DNA from: Diaporthe sp. PMI_573
Lineage: Eukaryota; Ascomycota; Sordariomycetes; Diaporthales; Diaporthaceae
DNA: 64,000 nucleotides
NCBI GenBank assembly: GCA_021399435.1
Contig: JAJTUP010000017.1
Location: 496,001-560,000, forward strand
Direction: 5' to 3'
The notes under the pieces are model-generated. The model did not search any database. It saw nothing but the letters and a program-made list of their open reading frames with translations, and was not told where the DNA came from. Both the position numbers and the translations under genes were made by a program. Below are positions 9,490 through 20,280 of the stretch, one piece after another (the stretch's first letter is position 1; every line of letters begins with the position of its first letter).

Positions 9490-11253
9490 ATGTCTTCAAG
9501 TGCCGCCATCGTCGCCATCACAGGCCTATTACTGCTTTGTGGCCCTCGCCAAGCAGCGGCCATACAACTTTGGAATGTCCCTGGTGCCATTCCAAGAATT
9601 GTGCCAGCATCGTGTCGAGCAGTGCTCGTGCAGAACATCACTTGCGCCAACAATCTGGTGACGGCCTCAGAGGTGTCCAACGGCATGTCACTGATGGGAG
9701 ATGAAGCAACCGAATATTGCACAACAGACTGCTACACTTCGCTCCAGAAATTCCAGACAAATGTTCGGGCAAGGTGTGGCGATACCATGTACGCCATGTA
9801 TGCTCACAGCACCCTGAAGCAGTCCGGAACGTCGCTCGCAGATGGGCTAGTGTGGGCATATAATGTCAGTTGCATTCAAGACACGTAAGTAAAGGAACGC
9901 ACAGCCTACGTGAGAGTTCTGAATGTTGACAGGAAGTGCAGATCTGGATTATGTCTTGCCAGCCTGTACAGCGGGGACAAGACAGCGTGCTCAGACTGTG
10001 CCCTGAAGTATGGCGCAGCCATGCTGAGCTCGGATTATGGGAGGGGCAGAGTCAGCCCAGGGGCCTTCTTCTCCCTGATCTCGTCCTGCAGCGCCGACCC
10101 GTCCAAGTACACCTATAGCTACACCTCCACGACGACGCCAGGGACAACAACAGCGACAACTACGACGGCACCGCCGCCCAGCTGCACGGGCAAAACTTAC
10201 ACTGCCACCGGTTCAGACACTTGCGAGTCCATCTCGAAGGCAAATGGCGTCGCGACGGACCTCATGATATACCGCAACAATCTGGACTACAACTGTACTA
10301 CCCTCTCTGCCGGCATCTCACTTTGCCTTCAAGACACCTGCACGTTGAAGACCCTGGACCGCAACTACACCTGCAGCGAGATCACAAGTGGGCAATCCTT
10401 CTCGACTCTCCAGCTAGTCTCTTGGAACCCGTAAGCCACCTAGATCTTCAGCGAGGGCAATCAGATGCGATAGTACTAAAATCTTACCCGCAGGTCTATC
10501 CATGCCAACTGTGACAACCTGGACAGCATGATCGGGCGCAGCATCTGTATCTCTCCTCCAGGCGGTGGGACCTTTGAAGTGAACAACACCGTCACTCACC
10601 CGCCGCGTCCGACTCTATCGTCGTCCTTCTTCTCATCCTGGATTCCGGCAACAGCGGTTGACAACCCCCCCAACATCACCACAAGCTGGTACACCCCGAT
10701 CCTGAACCCTACACCCACCGTCACCAGGACTGCGACCTGGAACGAAACGCTTTCCTCCCTCATAGCTGAGCGCACCCAGTACTGCTGGTTCACGGATGAG
10801 GACTGGGCGCAGGGGATCAATGAGGATGAATACGTAGAAGGCTGCCAGAGGCTGATGGACACGTATTGCTTCCCGACGGCAGACGCACCGGTGCCGACGT
10901 CGCCGAGCCACATCCCGGCCGTGTGCACGCCAGATAGGGCGACTTACATCACACCAGCAGACCCCACGACGACTAACCCGGCTAGTGCCACGCCCACGCC
11001 GTATCAGCCGGGCATGGTCAGTGGCTGCCAGAAGTTTCACAAGGTTGCCAGTGGTGATACATGTCAGAAGATCGCTGATGCATTGAGCATTACTCTGGAA
11101 CAGGTGCGTCGAACTCTGACGTGTGTCGGTTATGTTTTCAAACATCCAGATTGCTGACACCCTCATTACATTTAGTTTTATGGATGGAACCCGGATGTCG
11201 GGGAAAACTGTCAGGCCTTGTTCCTAAACTACTATGTCTGCGTATCGGCCTAG
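9490..11253 (+). CDS. Secreted three-LysM protein (526 aa, four exons)
   Basis: Predicted extracellular chitin-binding protein. Exons are 9490-9884, 9933-10430, 10494-11103 and 11176-11253, and frames close. A signal peptide spans residues 1-24 (MSSSAAIVAITGLLLLCGPR, then QAAA). The next 185 residues form a Cys-rich N-terminal domain without LysM signature. A Thr-rich linker (about 197-213) follows. LysM 1 (about 216-263, TYTATGSDTCESISKANG) and LysM 2 (about 268-315) are adjacent. After a long Pro/Thr-rich stretch comes a C-terminal LysM 3 (about 477-525, KVASGDTCQKIADALSITLE). LysM 3 resembles the modules of the divergent neighbour, and its last intron sits two bases from theirs. This mixed layout is common among LysM proteins that flank killer-toxin-like chitinases. 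I start at 9490 because upstream in-frame codons precede no signal peptide. Confidence 0.88.
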
Positions 11254-11545
11254 TCCACGGACTAGATTTAATGGGGCTATGCGACCTACTCAATTGTGTA
11301 TTGTAAAATGCGAACTTTTCCATTCTCCAACAGCACTTAATTCAGTTTTCAGACAACTGGGTATGGATACCAGTAACCTGCTAATATTGGACTAAGAGAG
11401 AGACACGGCATATGATTACATAGCTCTGCAATGGATGTTAATTTTGCATTGATTCTTCGCATGATTATAATGGCATTTATGAAAATTGCACCGCTGAATT
11501 CATGCGTCGACTTTATGCTACCGATGTCCATGAAGACCTCAATCA

Positions 11546-12439
11546 TCATCCCAAGCCATACAATACGCGACCAAGAGACCCATGCGCCCTGTATTTATCA
11601 CCAAGAGTTGCGCCAGGAGCGTTTCGGCGCCATGTTGACTCGTCCCAAGTGTTCAGCTCGAACTCGTCGATCCAAAAATTGCTGTCCCGGAACTTCGCGC
11701 CAATCGATTGATAACGAGTCTGCCACACTTCCTCCGGCCTCATCTTGGATTGACGCACTATATTCCCCTGTGGATCCAGGTACAAAAGGCGCAGCCTCCC
11801 TGTGTTCCACGCCACCTGGTCAGCGACAATGAGAAATGTTTCAACAACATTTACTTGAAGTTCCCTCCCGGCACCACTCTCGGCCTCTGATTCCTTGTCC
11901 TCGGCCGCCTGGATGGTCGCTCTGAGCTTCTGGACCTCGTCAGACTTCAAGAACCACCTGCCGCGCTTGTATCCTTGTTCTGGGCCAGCGAGCTCAGGGA
12001 GAATGTCGAAGACCTCGTCCCACTTGTCGCCGAGGTTGAACACCTCGGGATCGTCGAGCACACACCATGAAACCGTGTCCTCTTCAAATGCTGGGTCATA
12101 ATCTTCGTGAATCTCACGCCAACCCTTGAATGCAGCATCACTGTCGTCGCCATAGTACGTGCGCAGCCAGATGTCCTCGTCGGAGCGGTGTTTCCAGATG
12201 TTCGAGGCTGCTTGACGCCATCGAGACGGCCTCCACGGCTCCAGAATAGTTGTGATCTCTTCTTCAGTGGGCTGGCGGCTTAGCGGCTGTATCTCCCACT
12301 CGCATTTCCCGCGCCCTGTCGCGTCCCACTCTGGGGGGATATCTTCCAGCGCGAGGTAGTCACGAATGAGCTTGCGCCGTTGGTCCTGGGGCGACGAGAC
12401 TGAGGAGTGGTCCCAGTTTCGCTGTTGCCACGTGGGCAT
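11546..12439 (-). CDS. Protein of unknown function (297 aa, single exon)
   Basis: I do not recognise a family. It is an intronless frame starting at the ATG complementary to 12437-12439, rich in Trp, Asp and Glu and apparently soluble, with no signal peptide or membrane helix. Repeated Trp-containing segments (WDATGRGKCEWE, EPWRPSRWRQAASNIWKH, NTWDESTWRRN) give about 15 tryptophans, unusually many. It lies between the LysM pair and the chitinase, convergent with the former, so it may belong to the block or simply be trapped in it. Length and composition argue for a real gene; function is open. Confidence 0.7.
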   Translation of the reverse strand: MPTWQQRNWDHSSVSSPQDQRRKLIRDYLALEDIPPEWDATGRGKCEWEIQPLSRQPTEEEITTILEPWRPSRWRQAASNIWKHRSDEDIWLRTYYGDDSDAAFKGWREIHEDYDPAFEEDTVSWCVLDDPEVFNLGDKWDEVFDILPELAGPEQGYKRGRWFLKSDEVQKLRATIQAAEDKESEAESGAGRELQVNVVETFLIVADQVAWNTGRLRLLYLDPQGNIVRQSKMRPEEVWQTRYQSIGAKFRDSNFWIDEFELNTWDESTWRRNAPGATLGDKYRAHGSLGRVLYGLG

Positions 12440-13530
12440 AAATGTCAGCAGAATTACTCTGGATTGGTGTGAGGGAGATTGGTGTCAAGGACAAGTTGGC
12501 TCACAATGAGGTACTGTTCCGCCGGGAACGCTCCCCAAGGAGGAGACACTTCTGCAATCGGCATGATGGGCTGGTGCAAGCAATGCGTAGGATGATGTCG
12601 AATCAGAAGGCCGCTGGCGACAAATAAAACGCAGTAGCTTCAGCTCAACAACGCGGAAAGACCTAGGGAGTAGAGGAAATGGAGGGAATGGAGGGAATGG
12701 AGGGAATGGAGGGAATGGAGGGAATGGAAGGAATGGAGGGAATGAAGGGAGTGGAGAGAGTGGAGGGAGCCGCGTGGGCGTGTTGGGCGTGTGAGTGCAA
12801 CCCTGGGGGGGGGGTCGATATCGCTTAGCTGCATAACCCCTCGCAAGAAGCATACGCATGAAGGTCAAATATCGACTCAATGGTCGAAGTGTTGGTTGAT
12901 AGTGCCAATTAAGCGAAACCATGAAATCACATGTTAGAGACCGGGGAACAATGGTCTATATTGTGTAGCCGTGCTAATAACTGCCAAGACCACGAAGGAT
13001 TCAGGACAAACCTTCCCATGTCTGTCTTGGTACAATGTGTCAGTGTAGACAACCTCTGCCTGGTATCTAACAGGCAGGTCTAGGTATTGGCAGATGGCAA
13101 GTTCATACAAACGACAACAACACATGACTGACTGTCTTGAATGTTTGCAAAGTTTCGCCGAGGTCAAGTCAGAAGGATCAATCGTATGACACCGTTGTGG
13201 AGTTGGTGTCACGAATTTCATCATATTTCCGTATCTGTATTCCGAAATGATCGCACCAGAGCTTTCTGGATCCCTACAAGTGCTAGCCGGTCCTACGTTG
13301 TGTACGAACCGTGGATACTTGCTGTGGGACGGGAAAAGGGCCATTAGAAGTGCTCGCATGGTTGGTGGAGCGGACGAGGCTCCCGCGGCTTCCAGGAGAT
13401 CGAGATGACCATTCAAAGACTTCATGTGTCTGACTCGAATCTACTCCAGGCCTGAGTTAAATTTGGACAGACGACCATCGTTTCTTTCAACATTCTTTTC
13501 CCTCTCAAGGCTTTCTCGCTGTCCTAGTCG
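12440..13530. other. Intergenic region upstream of the chitinase, with a minisatellite
   Basis: No supported gene. It contains the 9-bp minisatellite at about 12672-12767. The right half is the presumed chitinase promoter, in which I see no definite element. Confidence 0.5.
12672..12767. repeat. 9-bp purine-rich minisatellite (GGAGGGAAT)n
   Basis: About ten tandem units of GGAGGGAAT. The first six are nearly perfect; the last four carry A/G substitutions. One strand is pure purine apart from the T, and runs of GGG recur every 9 bp. It stands about 760 bp before the chitinase start codon. Confidence 0.92.
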
Positions 13531-16500
13531 ATGAAGATGAATCTTACCTTGAAGAAGCCCAAATTCGGCCCATACGCTCTTTTGGACATCTTTCTTTTCA
13601 CAGTCGTTCTTTTGTCCCTCAAAGCCGTCGCTCAAACAGCTGGTGGTGGCGGAACCTGCTCAGATGCAATACCTTGCAAGGTCGGCTGCTGTTCGAGCAG
13701 TGGCCAATGTGGCTTCACTCCTGAGCACTGTGGCGAAGGGTGCAAGAGCAACTGCAATGCCACGGCAGAATGTGGTCAATACGCACGAGAAGGCGAGAAA
13801 GACTGTCCCATCAATGTCTGCTGCAGGTAAGAGACTTCGAAATCTAGTGACTTCACTTTGTTCACTAATGATAAAAATTGATAGCCAGTGGGGCTTCTGT
13901 GGTACCACGGATGGATTTTGTGGCGATGGTTGCCAACCGAACTCCAAGGGCGGAGGCTGTGGTGATGCTCCGTATGTCAATGTTATTCCAACTCCATGTC
14001 TATCTGAGATTTCTGTTGCTGACTCCATATCTACCCCAGCCGCCCGGGTGGTTGTGGTACAAACACTGATGTTCTGAAAATGGAGCGTCGGATTGGCTAC
14101 TACGAGCTGTTCAATGTTGAGCATGCTTGCAACGTCTTCGAACCTGAGGATTTGCTTGTGGCAGGTCTGACACACATTAATCTGGCATTCGTCAATTTTG
14201 GAGACGACTTTCAGCTCAACTCGGGCTACGGTAGACTCATCTATCGTTCCGTATTGCTGAAGATTAACAACCCCGGCTTACACGTCTCCATCGCTGTTGG
14301 AGGTTGGACATTCAATGACCCTCCAACCGCCAGCTACTGGTCGAACAGTCAGTGGTTTCATGATTTTCTCTTGGATTCATTTTGCTGAACAAGATGTAGT
14401 GGCCAGCACCTATTCGAATCGGCAGACGTTTATCAATTCTGTTGTTGACTTTTTGAAAAAGTACGGCCTGGATGGCATTGACCTCGGTAAGCCAATAGCC
14501 TTTCTACAGCCGGGATCACTGTGGCAGGGTCACTAATGTCCCTGGAGATTGGGAGTACCCGAAAGCAGACGATCGAGGCGGGAAGCCAGAGGACACTGAC
14601 AACTATGTTCTTTTGGTTTCCGAGCTGCGCGAAGCCTTCGACGCTGAGAATCCGGCATGGACAATCACAGTGACTTTGCCAACCTCATACTGGTACCTCC
14701 GGGGTTTTGACGTTGGACGCATGCAGAAGTATGTGTCATGGTTCAATCTGATGACTTACGATCTACACGGAATGTGGGACCACGACAACACCTGGACAGG
14801 GCCCTGGCTTAAAGGTCACACAGATATCAAGGAGATTGACGAGGGTCTTGATCTTCTTTGGCGCAATAATATCAAGCCAGAGAATGTTGTGTTCGGCATG
14901 GCCTTTTACGGGCGCTCATTTACGATGGCTGATCCCAACTGCCATGAGCCTAACGGGGTGTGCCGATTCTCGACTGGTGGTATGCCGGGCTCCTGTTCCA
15001 ATACTGTAGGTGTCCTGACCTACCAGGAGATCACGGCGAGGAATACAACACTGGACGTCCAGACATATTACAACGCCGAAACTACGGTCAAGTACAACGT
15101 CTTCAACGGCAACCAATGGATCAGCTACGACGACGCCCAATCCTGGTATGATAAAAAAGCATTTGTATCAAACCGCTGCCTCAGCGGAATTATGGTCTGG
15201 GCCCTGGACCAAGACAATGCAACTTTCGATGCCTACGAGGGGCTGATGGGCGATACCTCCTTGCTACAGCTCGAGGGTGGGGGGCTCAGTGACGATGAGA
15301 AGGCTGCACTGGCTGATCAGTTCGCTGCCTACACCGGCCAGAACTGCTTCGTGACTCCGCGCTGCACTGATGGCTCGGCCAAACAACAGGGGCCTGACCA
15401 GGTATGTCCTGGTGGGTTCCAGTCTGTGTCAACGGCACACACGCCAAAGCAGGCTCCCGGGCACGACTACTTCGGCGAGTGTAGCGAGGGCTGGTACAGG
15501 CACATCTGCTGCCCGAAGAATGCCATGCCCAAGAACTGTGCTTGGAATGGCGCTCCCGAGCGGAGTGCCTTCGGCTGTGACGGCCAATGTGGGTCTACAC
15601 AGCTCAAGCTGAACGAAGACAGCGCCTTGGATGCTAAGGGCAAGGGAAGCTGCTACACAGGAACGAGAGCACTCTGCTGCGACTCAACGGCTATCGTCTC
15701 TGATTGCTACTGGAGTCCATGCCAGGGACCTTTGGCCCCCGGGAGCAATCCTCAGTGCGACTCGGGGTACACCTTTGAAGCGTACAGGCTGGACAAGCCC
15801 GACGGGTCGCGGTGGTGCTCAGACACCTACGTCTCCCCCGTCGGCGGCGAAAAGGGCAGTCCCCTGCACGATAGGTTCAAAAGTGCGCTGTGCTGTCCGG
15901 AGAAGCAAGCTTTCTCGAACTGTCACTGGTCGAACAACCCGCAGCGTGAAGACGGCCTTGCGGCTAGGGATCCCGAGCCGGTGTGTCTGCCGCAGCAGTG
16001 CGGGAAGGGCAAAATCAAGCTCGCGGATGCTCTAGATCCCCCTGTATCCCCGATGGTGGACCCAAGCCAGAGATATCCAATCTCCTGTGATAGTGTGAGC
16101 ATACCCCCCGGGTTGGACATGCACTTTCCTCTCTGCTGCGAAGTGCAAAGCAAGTATAACAAGAAATGGCCTGTCGACCCCGAGAAGTTGTACGAGATAT
16201 ACTACAACGACCCGGAGAAATCCGACGTGCTGTGGCAGTACAGTGCTGAAGTCACCAATAACGACAGGGACGACACCAGGTCCGATGCAGAGGACGGGAC
16301 CGACGCCTTCGGCTTCCTGATGCTTGATGGCCCAGAAGGATCGATCGACAATTCCTTTGCCACGACACAGACGGTGGTCAGGAGAGATGCCAAGATACCC
16401 AACATCAAGCGGAGCCTGGTCACGAACAATCAAACAGTCTTAGACCAAGTCTTTGAAAATTCCGAGGAGGTCATTCGTGTGTATTGCAACTCCCCTGCAG

Positions 16501-19500
16501 GGTCACCTGAATGCGAAAGGATCTGGATCGATGGCGCAGAGGACACCATCATCCGCCTACCAGATCACGTCGGCGAGGGACCATTTGCCCGAATTGTGTC
16601 TATGACACTTGCAGAGGACACCAAACTACCTGACCATCACTTAGAGCACCGTGCTGCTGGCGGAATCCACGCAAACCCAGTGTATGAGGTCAAGATTGAC
16701 TACAATTTCCTTGCCATCACACCCAAGCGCGCGGATCAGCCAGTCATGCTTCGTGTAGACTACACAAATCTGCTCGGGTACTGGGATGAGGTTACTGCAG
16801 CCGATCCCAGCAAGATGAAGCGTGATGAGAATGGGAAGACTATGCCTGACTGGCATTCACGGGTCAGACGCGCTGTCATGAGGGACGCTACGCTGCGGAA
16901 ACGGTCTGAGCCCATCAACATCACAGCCCCGATGGACCCCGTATTCTCCGGCAGCAGCGACGTGGCCGACGAGAACGGCGTCGAGAAGCGATGGTGGGGA
17001 GTCATTGGTGCGTGGATCAAAAAGCTGACTACCGTCGAGAAGTCAGAGCTGGGGGTTATTCCTCTTGGATGGTCCGACAGCATCAACCTCTTCCGTGCCC
17101 AGTGGGGGTGTCCAGGGCAGACATTCTCTGCAAACTTAAGGATGGACCTGGAAGCCGAGATCCAGATGGATGCGACATACGCGTACTATTTCTCAGGCAC
17201 GTTCATCCCACCCTCCAAACCAGAGGTCTATGCATATCTCGGTATGGAGCCGACGGCGTACGTTGGCCTGCGCATGGTCGGCAACGCGGTCATGCAGACC
17301 ACCACTGGCCGCAAGAAGATCATCGATACGCTTGCATACCCGGGCCTGGCGGTCAAGGGCATCGCGGCTGTTGGTCCGACCCTTGATGTTTACGGTGAGA
17401 TCCGTGGCAAGATCACGCTGCACGGCGAGGCGTCGGCTGGTGCGCAGGTCAATTTCGGCAAGGCCGAGGTCTACTGGCCGACAGATGAGGATGCCAGCAA
17501 GCAGTATCAGAAGCTCATCGGCCTGGACAGCAAGAGCGAAGTGCCCGCATCGGACACGATTGCGCCGACCTTCGAGGCCGGCGTTAGGCTCGATGCCGGG
17601 CTCGATGTTATCGTGACCCCAGAAGCCAGCATCGGGGTCAAGATAGGGGGCGGCAGCCTCGTCGGCGGCGTCACCATCATGGATGCTCAGCTTACCGGCT
17701 ACGTGACTGGTGATCTATCTTTCCAGGCCTCTGGGGATGCTGATCTCACTACTGGCAAGTTCGGGTATTCCTATGGTGTTTACGTCTTCTACAATCTCGG
17801 CTACAAGGTGACGGCTACCATTGTTGGCATTGTGAACTGGGCCACTGGCCCGATCCAAGCCTATACACCAAGTAAAAGAATCAACGTCTACGGCCCAGTC
17901 AGCGGCGAGATCTCACTCACAAAGCGAGCCCTTGACGGTTTCCTGCCAGATGGAGACGCAGATCGGCACGCATCAAACGGTACCATGAGTCTGCTTCCAA
18001 GAGCTGATGACGAGGGCGACGTGACACCGAACGATCCAGAGTTCACACAAAATCTACAATGTCCGCCAGGCAGCAGTGGAGATGTGAAGATACCGGAGCT
18101 TCGATGTAAGTTCATGAACAACTTGGACAGCTACAGTCCCCAATACCAACCCCCCCCCCTCCTTCAGCCCCCAAGAGCAACTCCATCAGGGAGGGTACAC
18201 TCCTCGGCAGCGTCCGACCTTTCTATCTTCTACTCAAAGGCAGACAGAACAGACACCCCACTGACGCTGGTCTTCCGGTGATACGCAGTCAATTGCGATG
18301 CCTTTGGCCCGACACAGGTTCTACCAACCGCTCTGACCAAGAGATCACGTCTCGTGCCTGGCATGTGCGACGGTTGGAACTCGATGAGCCAGCGCCCGAC
18401 AACACTGACGTACTCGCGGGATGAAGCACGAAAAAAAAAACGGCGCACGCAGCAATGCCCGCTCAATTTCTGTGAAGAGGCTTCCGAAACCCTGGAGGAG
18501 GTCACTGGGCGAAAACCACCTCTAGAGTGTGACGAGGCACCGTGGGCGTCTAGCGAGGAAGGTGGTAATTTCTATGCTAATAAGATCGGCAGAAGCCAGA
18601 CTTGTGTGCCAAATTATCAGAATGGCGGTTGGGGAGGAAGTACTTGCCAGAGTAAGTTGTGCAAAAATCCGGAGCACAGACAACGGCCGACTGACTCTTT
18701 CCGTGTAGAAATGGTCCGCGATATCCAGACGAACTGGGGCCAGCTCGATCCTGAGCTTCCAAAAGACCAAAGGGTAGACAAATGGGTCCCGTGGACAAAA
18801 GATGGTATGCAAATGTCCTGTTTTTGCTGAACGCTGCACACAGAGACGTGTGAGGAGATACCAGATGAGAGAGGAGGAGGGTGCTGACCAAATAGTAGCA
18901 TGGACAGAAGACACGTTGCCACAGCGTGAGGCCATGTACCCTAACAGGATGCCCCAGCCCGACGGTATGCCAACACGTACAAGTGATCACTTGTCTTGGT
19001 ACTTTAGGCGGAACTACACCTGGTCCGTCGTCGACTTCAGCGACGAGGCGAGCACCTGGTGGGACGCCACGGGGAGGTCGTTCGCCAACTCAAAGTACGG
19101 GGGCTCGAAATACGACAACCCGACCGGGTATGATGGCATCCTCTGCGCTCTCAACACATTTGGCGACAAGTACTTCCGCGTAGGCAGTAATAACAAGTAC
19201 AATGGCTACTGCCTGCGTGGGCCTCTGTACGACAACTCCGGCTGGCAGGCTGTTTACCACGCCGCACAGTGCAAGATCACCTTTGGCACGACGACGAAGC
19301 GGAGCTTGGATGGCGATAACAATTGGGAGGTGCTTGGTGAGTGCTGTTCCCCCGGGCCCCGCCCCCTCCCCTTGCAATGCATTTCTTGCTACTCACAGGG
19401 TCTGACGATTTCGTTGCGCAGATGTTCAGTTTGTGGATGACCCAGATGAAGAGGAGGAGGATATCATAGCGGAAATCCCCAGAGATGATATGGGCCCGAT

Positions 19501-19771
19501 CAGTGGCGCTGGGGTTGAGGCCTCTTACCTGGATCTCCGGGGATCGTCCCCTGACTCGAAAGAGACAGACACACTACCTCAGCCTGCTTCCGAGCCAGCC
19601 GTGGAAACTTCTTCCCACTCAGAGAGCGGCGGCGAGGAACTTTCGACATCATCAAATTCTCCGATCGGAATACCGGTTCTCAGAAATGGCTTGTCCCCAG
19701 ATTTGCGGAACGATTTTGCAATTTCCATCCAGGGGTTGGAGGAGGTCGACGTTTTGGATAAGCTCCCATGA
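13531..19771 (+). CDS. Large secreted GH18 chitinase of the killer-toxin-like subgroup (about 1860 aa, nine exons)
   Basis: Endo-acting family-18 chitinase expected to cut chitin outside the cell. Exons: 13531-13826, 13885-13971, 14040-14347, 14400-14486, 14548-18105, 18289-18651, 18709-18804, 18899-19336 and 19422-19771; phases close throughout. Order: N-terminal hydrophobic signal (about 15-35); CBM18 chitin-binding modules near 42-75 and 81-125 (CCSSSGQCGF, CCSQWGFCG); GH18 barrel about 142-490 with DGIDLDWEYP (catalytic Glu 262; the motif is split by intron 4), MTYDLHGMWD at 328-337 and the barrel-closing GIMVWALD. A Cys-rich repeated region (about 520-800) follows, then a long beta-rich segment typical of subgroup-C chitinases and a Cys-containing C-terminal part with an acidic tail. 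No LysM module is present, although this subgroup often has them. The exon 4 acceptor could also be 14393, and the exon 8 acceptor 18895; both keep frame. Catalytic residues look intact. Confidence 0.92.
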
Positions 19772-20280
19772 GACGTTGGGGATATCGGTGGATGATGACT
19801 CGAATATGCGGAATGCTGCAACCACGATTGTTTTTTTTTTCTTCTTTTTTTTCTTTTTCTTTCATGTTTTTCTTAAATTCTTACCATCGTATGAAGAGAC
19901 CACCTACAACCTACATACTGCTTAAGAAGCGTACGTACACGGATGAAAATGAAACTACTTATCCTGAACAACAACTTTCTCAAACAACGGTAGCAACGGG
20001 ACTTTTCAAAGATAACCTCAATGGGAGGTAATGCATATTTATGAAGCACCGTGGATCGAAGCAATTATGTGGTACGAGCGTGCGAATCGAAGTTGTTCTG
20101 TCTAAGTTCGTTGCAGAGGGTGGCGAGCCTTCAGCCCTTCATTTATTGTCGTTTCCTCGCCGTGCACGTGCAATTCGCACTTTCTAACCGTGTCCCTAAG
20201 TGCCTAAATGCGACAATATTAAATGCAATCGGAAACAGCCTTTGAAGCAATCTATGTTTCATTTGAATTTTCTCGCTCAT
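19772..20280. other. Convergent intergenic region with a T-rich tract
   Basis: This holds the 3' ends of the chitinase and of the minus-strand reductase. A T-rich tract broken by C (about 19828-19870) follows the chitinase stop. No gene is visible. Confidence 0.5.

Noticed and set aside
18844..18898. Acceptor at 18843 (CACACAG) for chitinase exon 8
   Set aside because: It gives a frame that stops within 15 codons. The TAG acceptor at 18898, preceded by a CTGACC branch site, keeps phase.
18962..19006. Possible 43-nt intron (GTATGC...TTTAG) in chitinase exon 8
   Set aside because: Removing it shifts into a frame with non-protein-like composition and an early stop. Reading through keeps YFRRNYTWSVVDFSDEASTW in frame.
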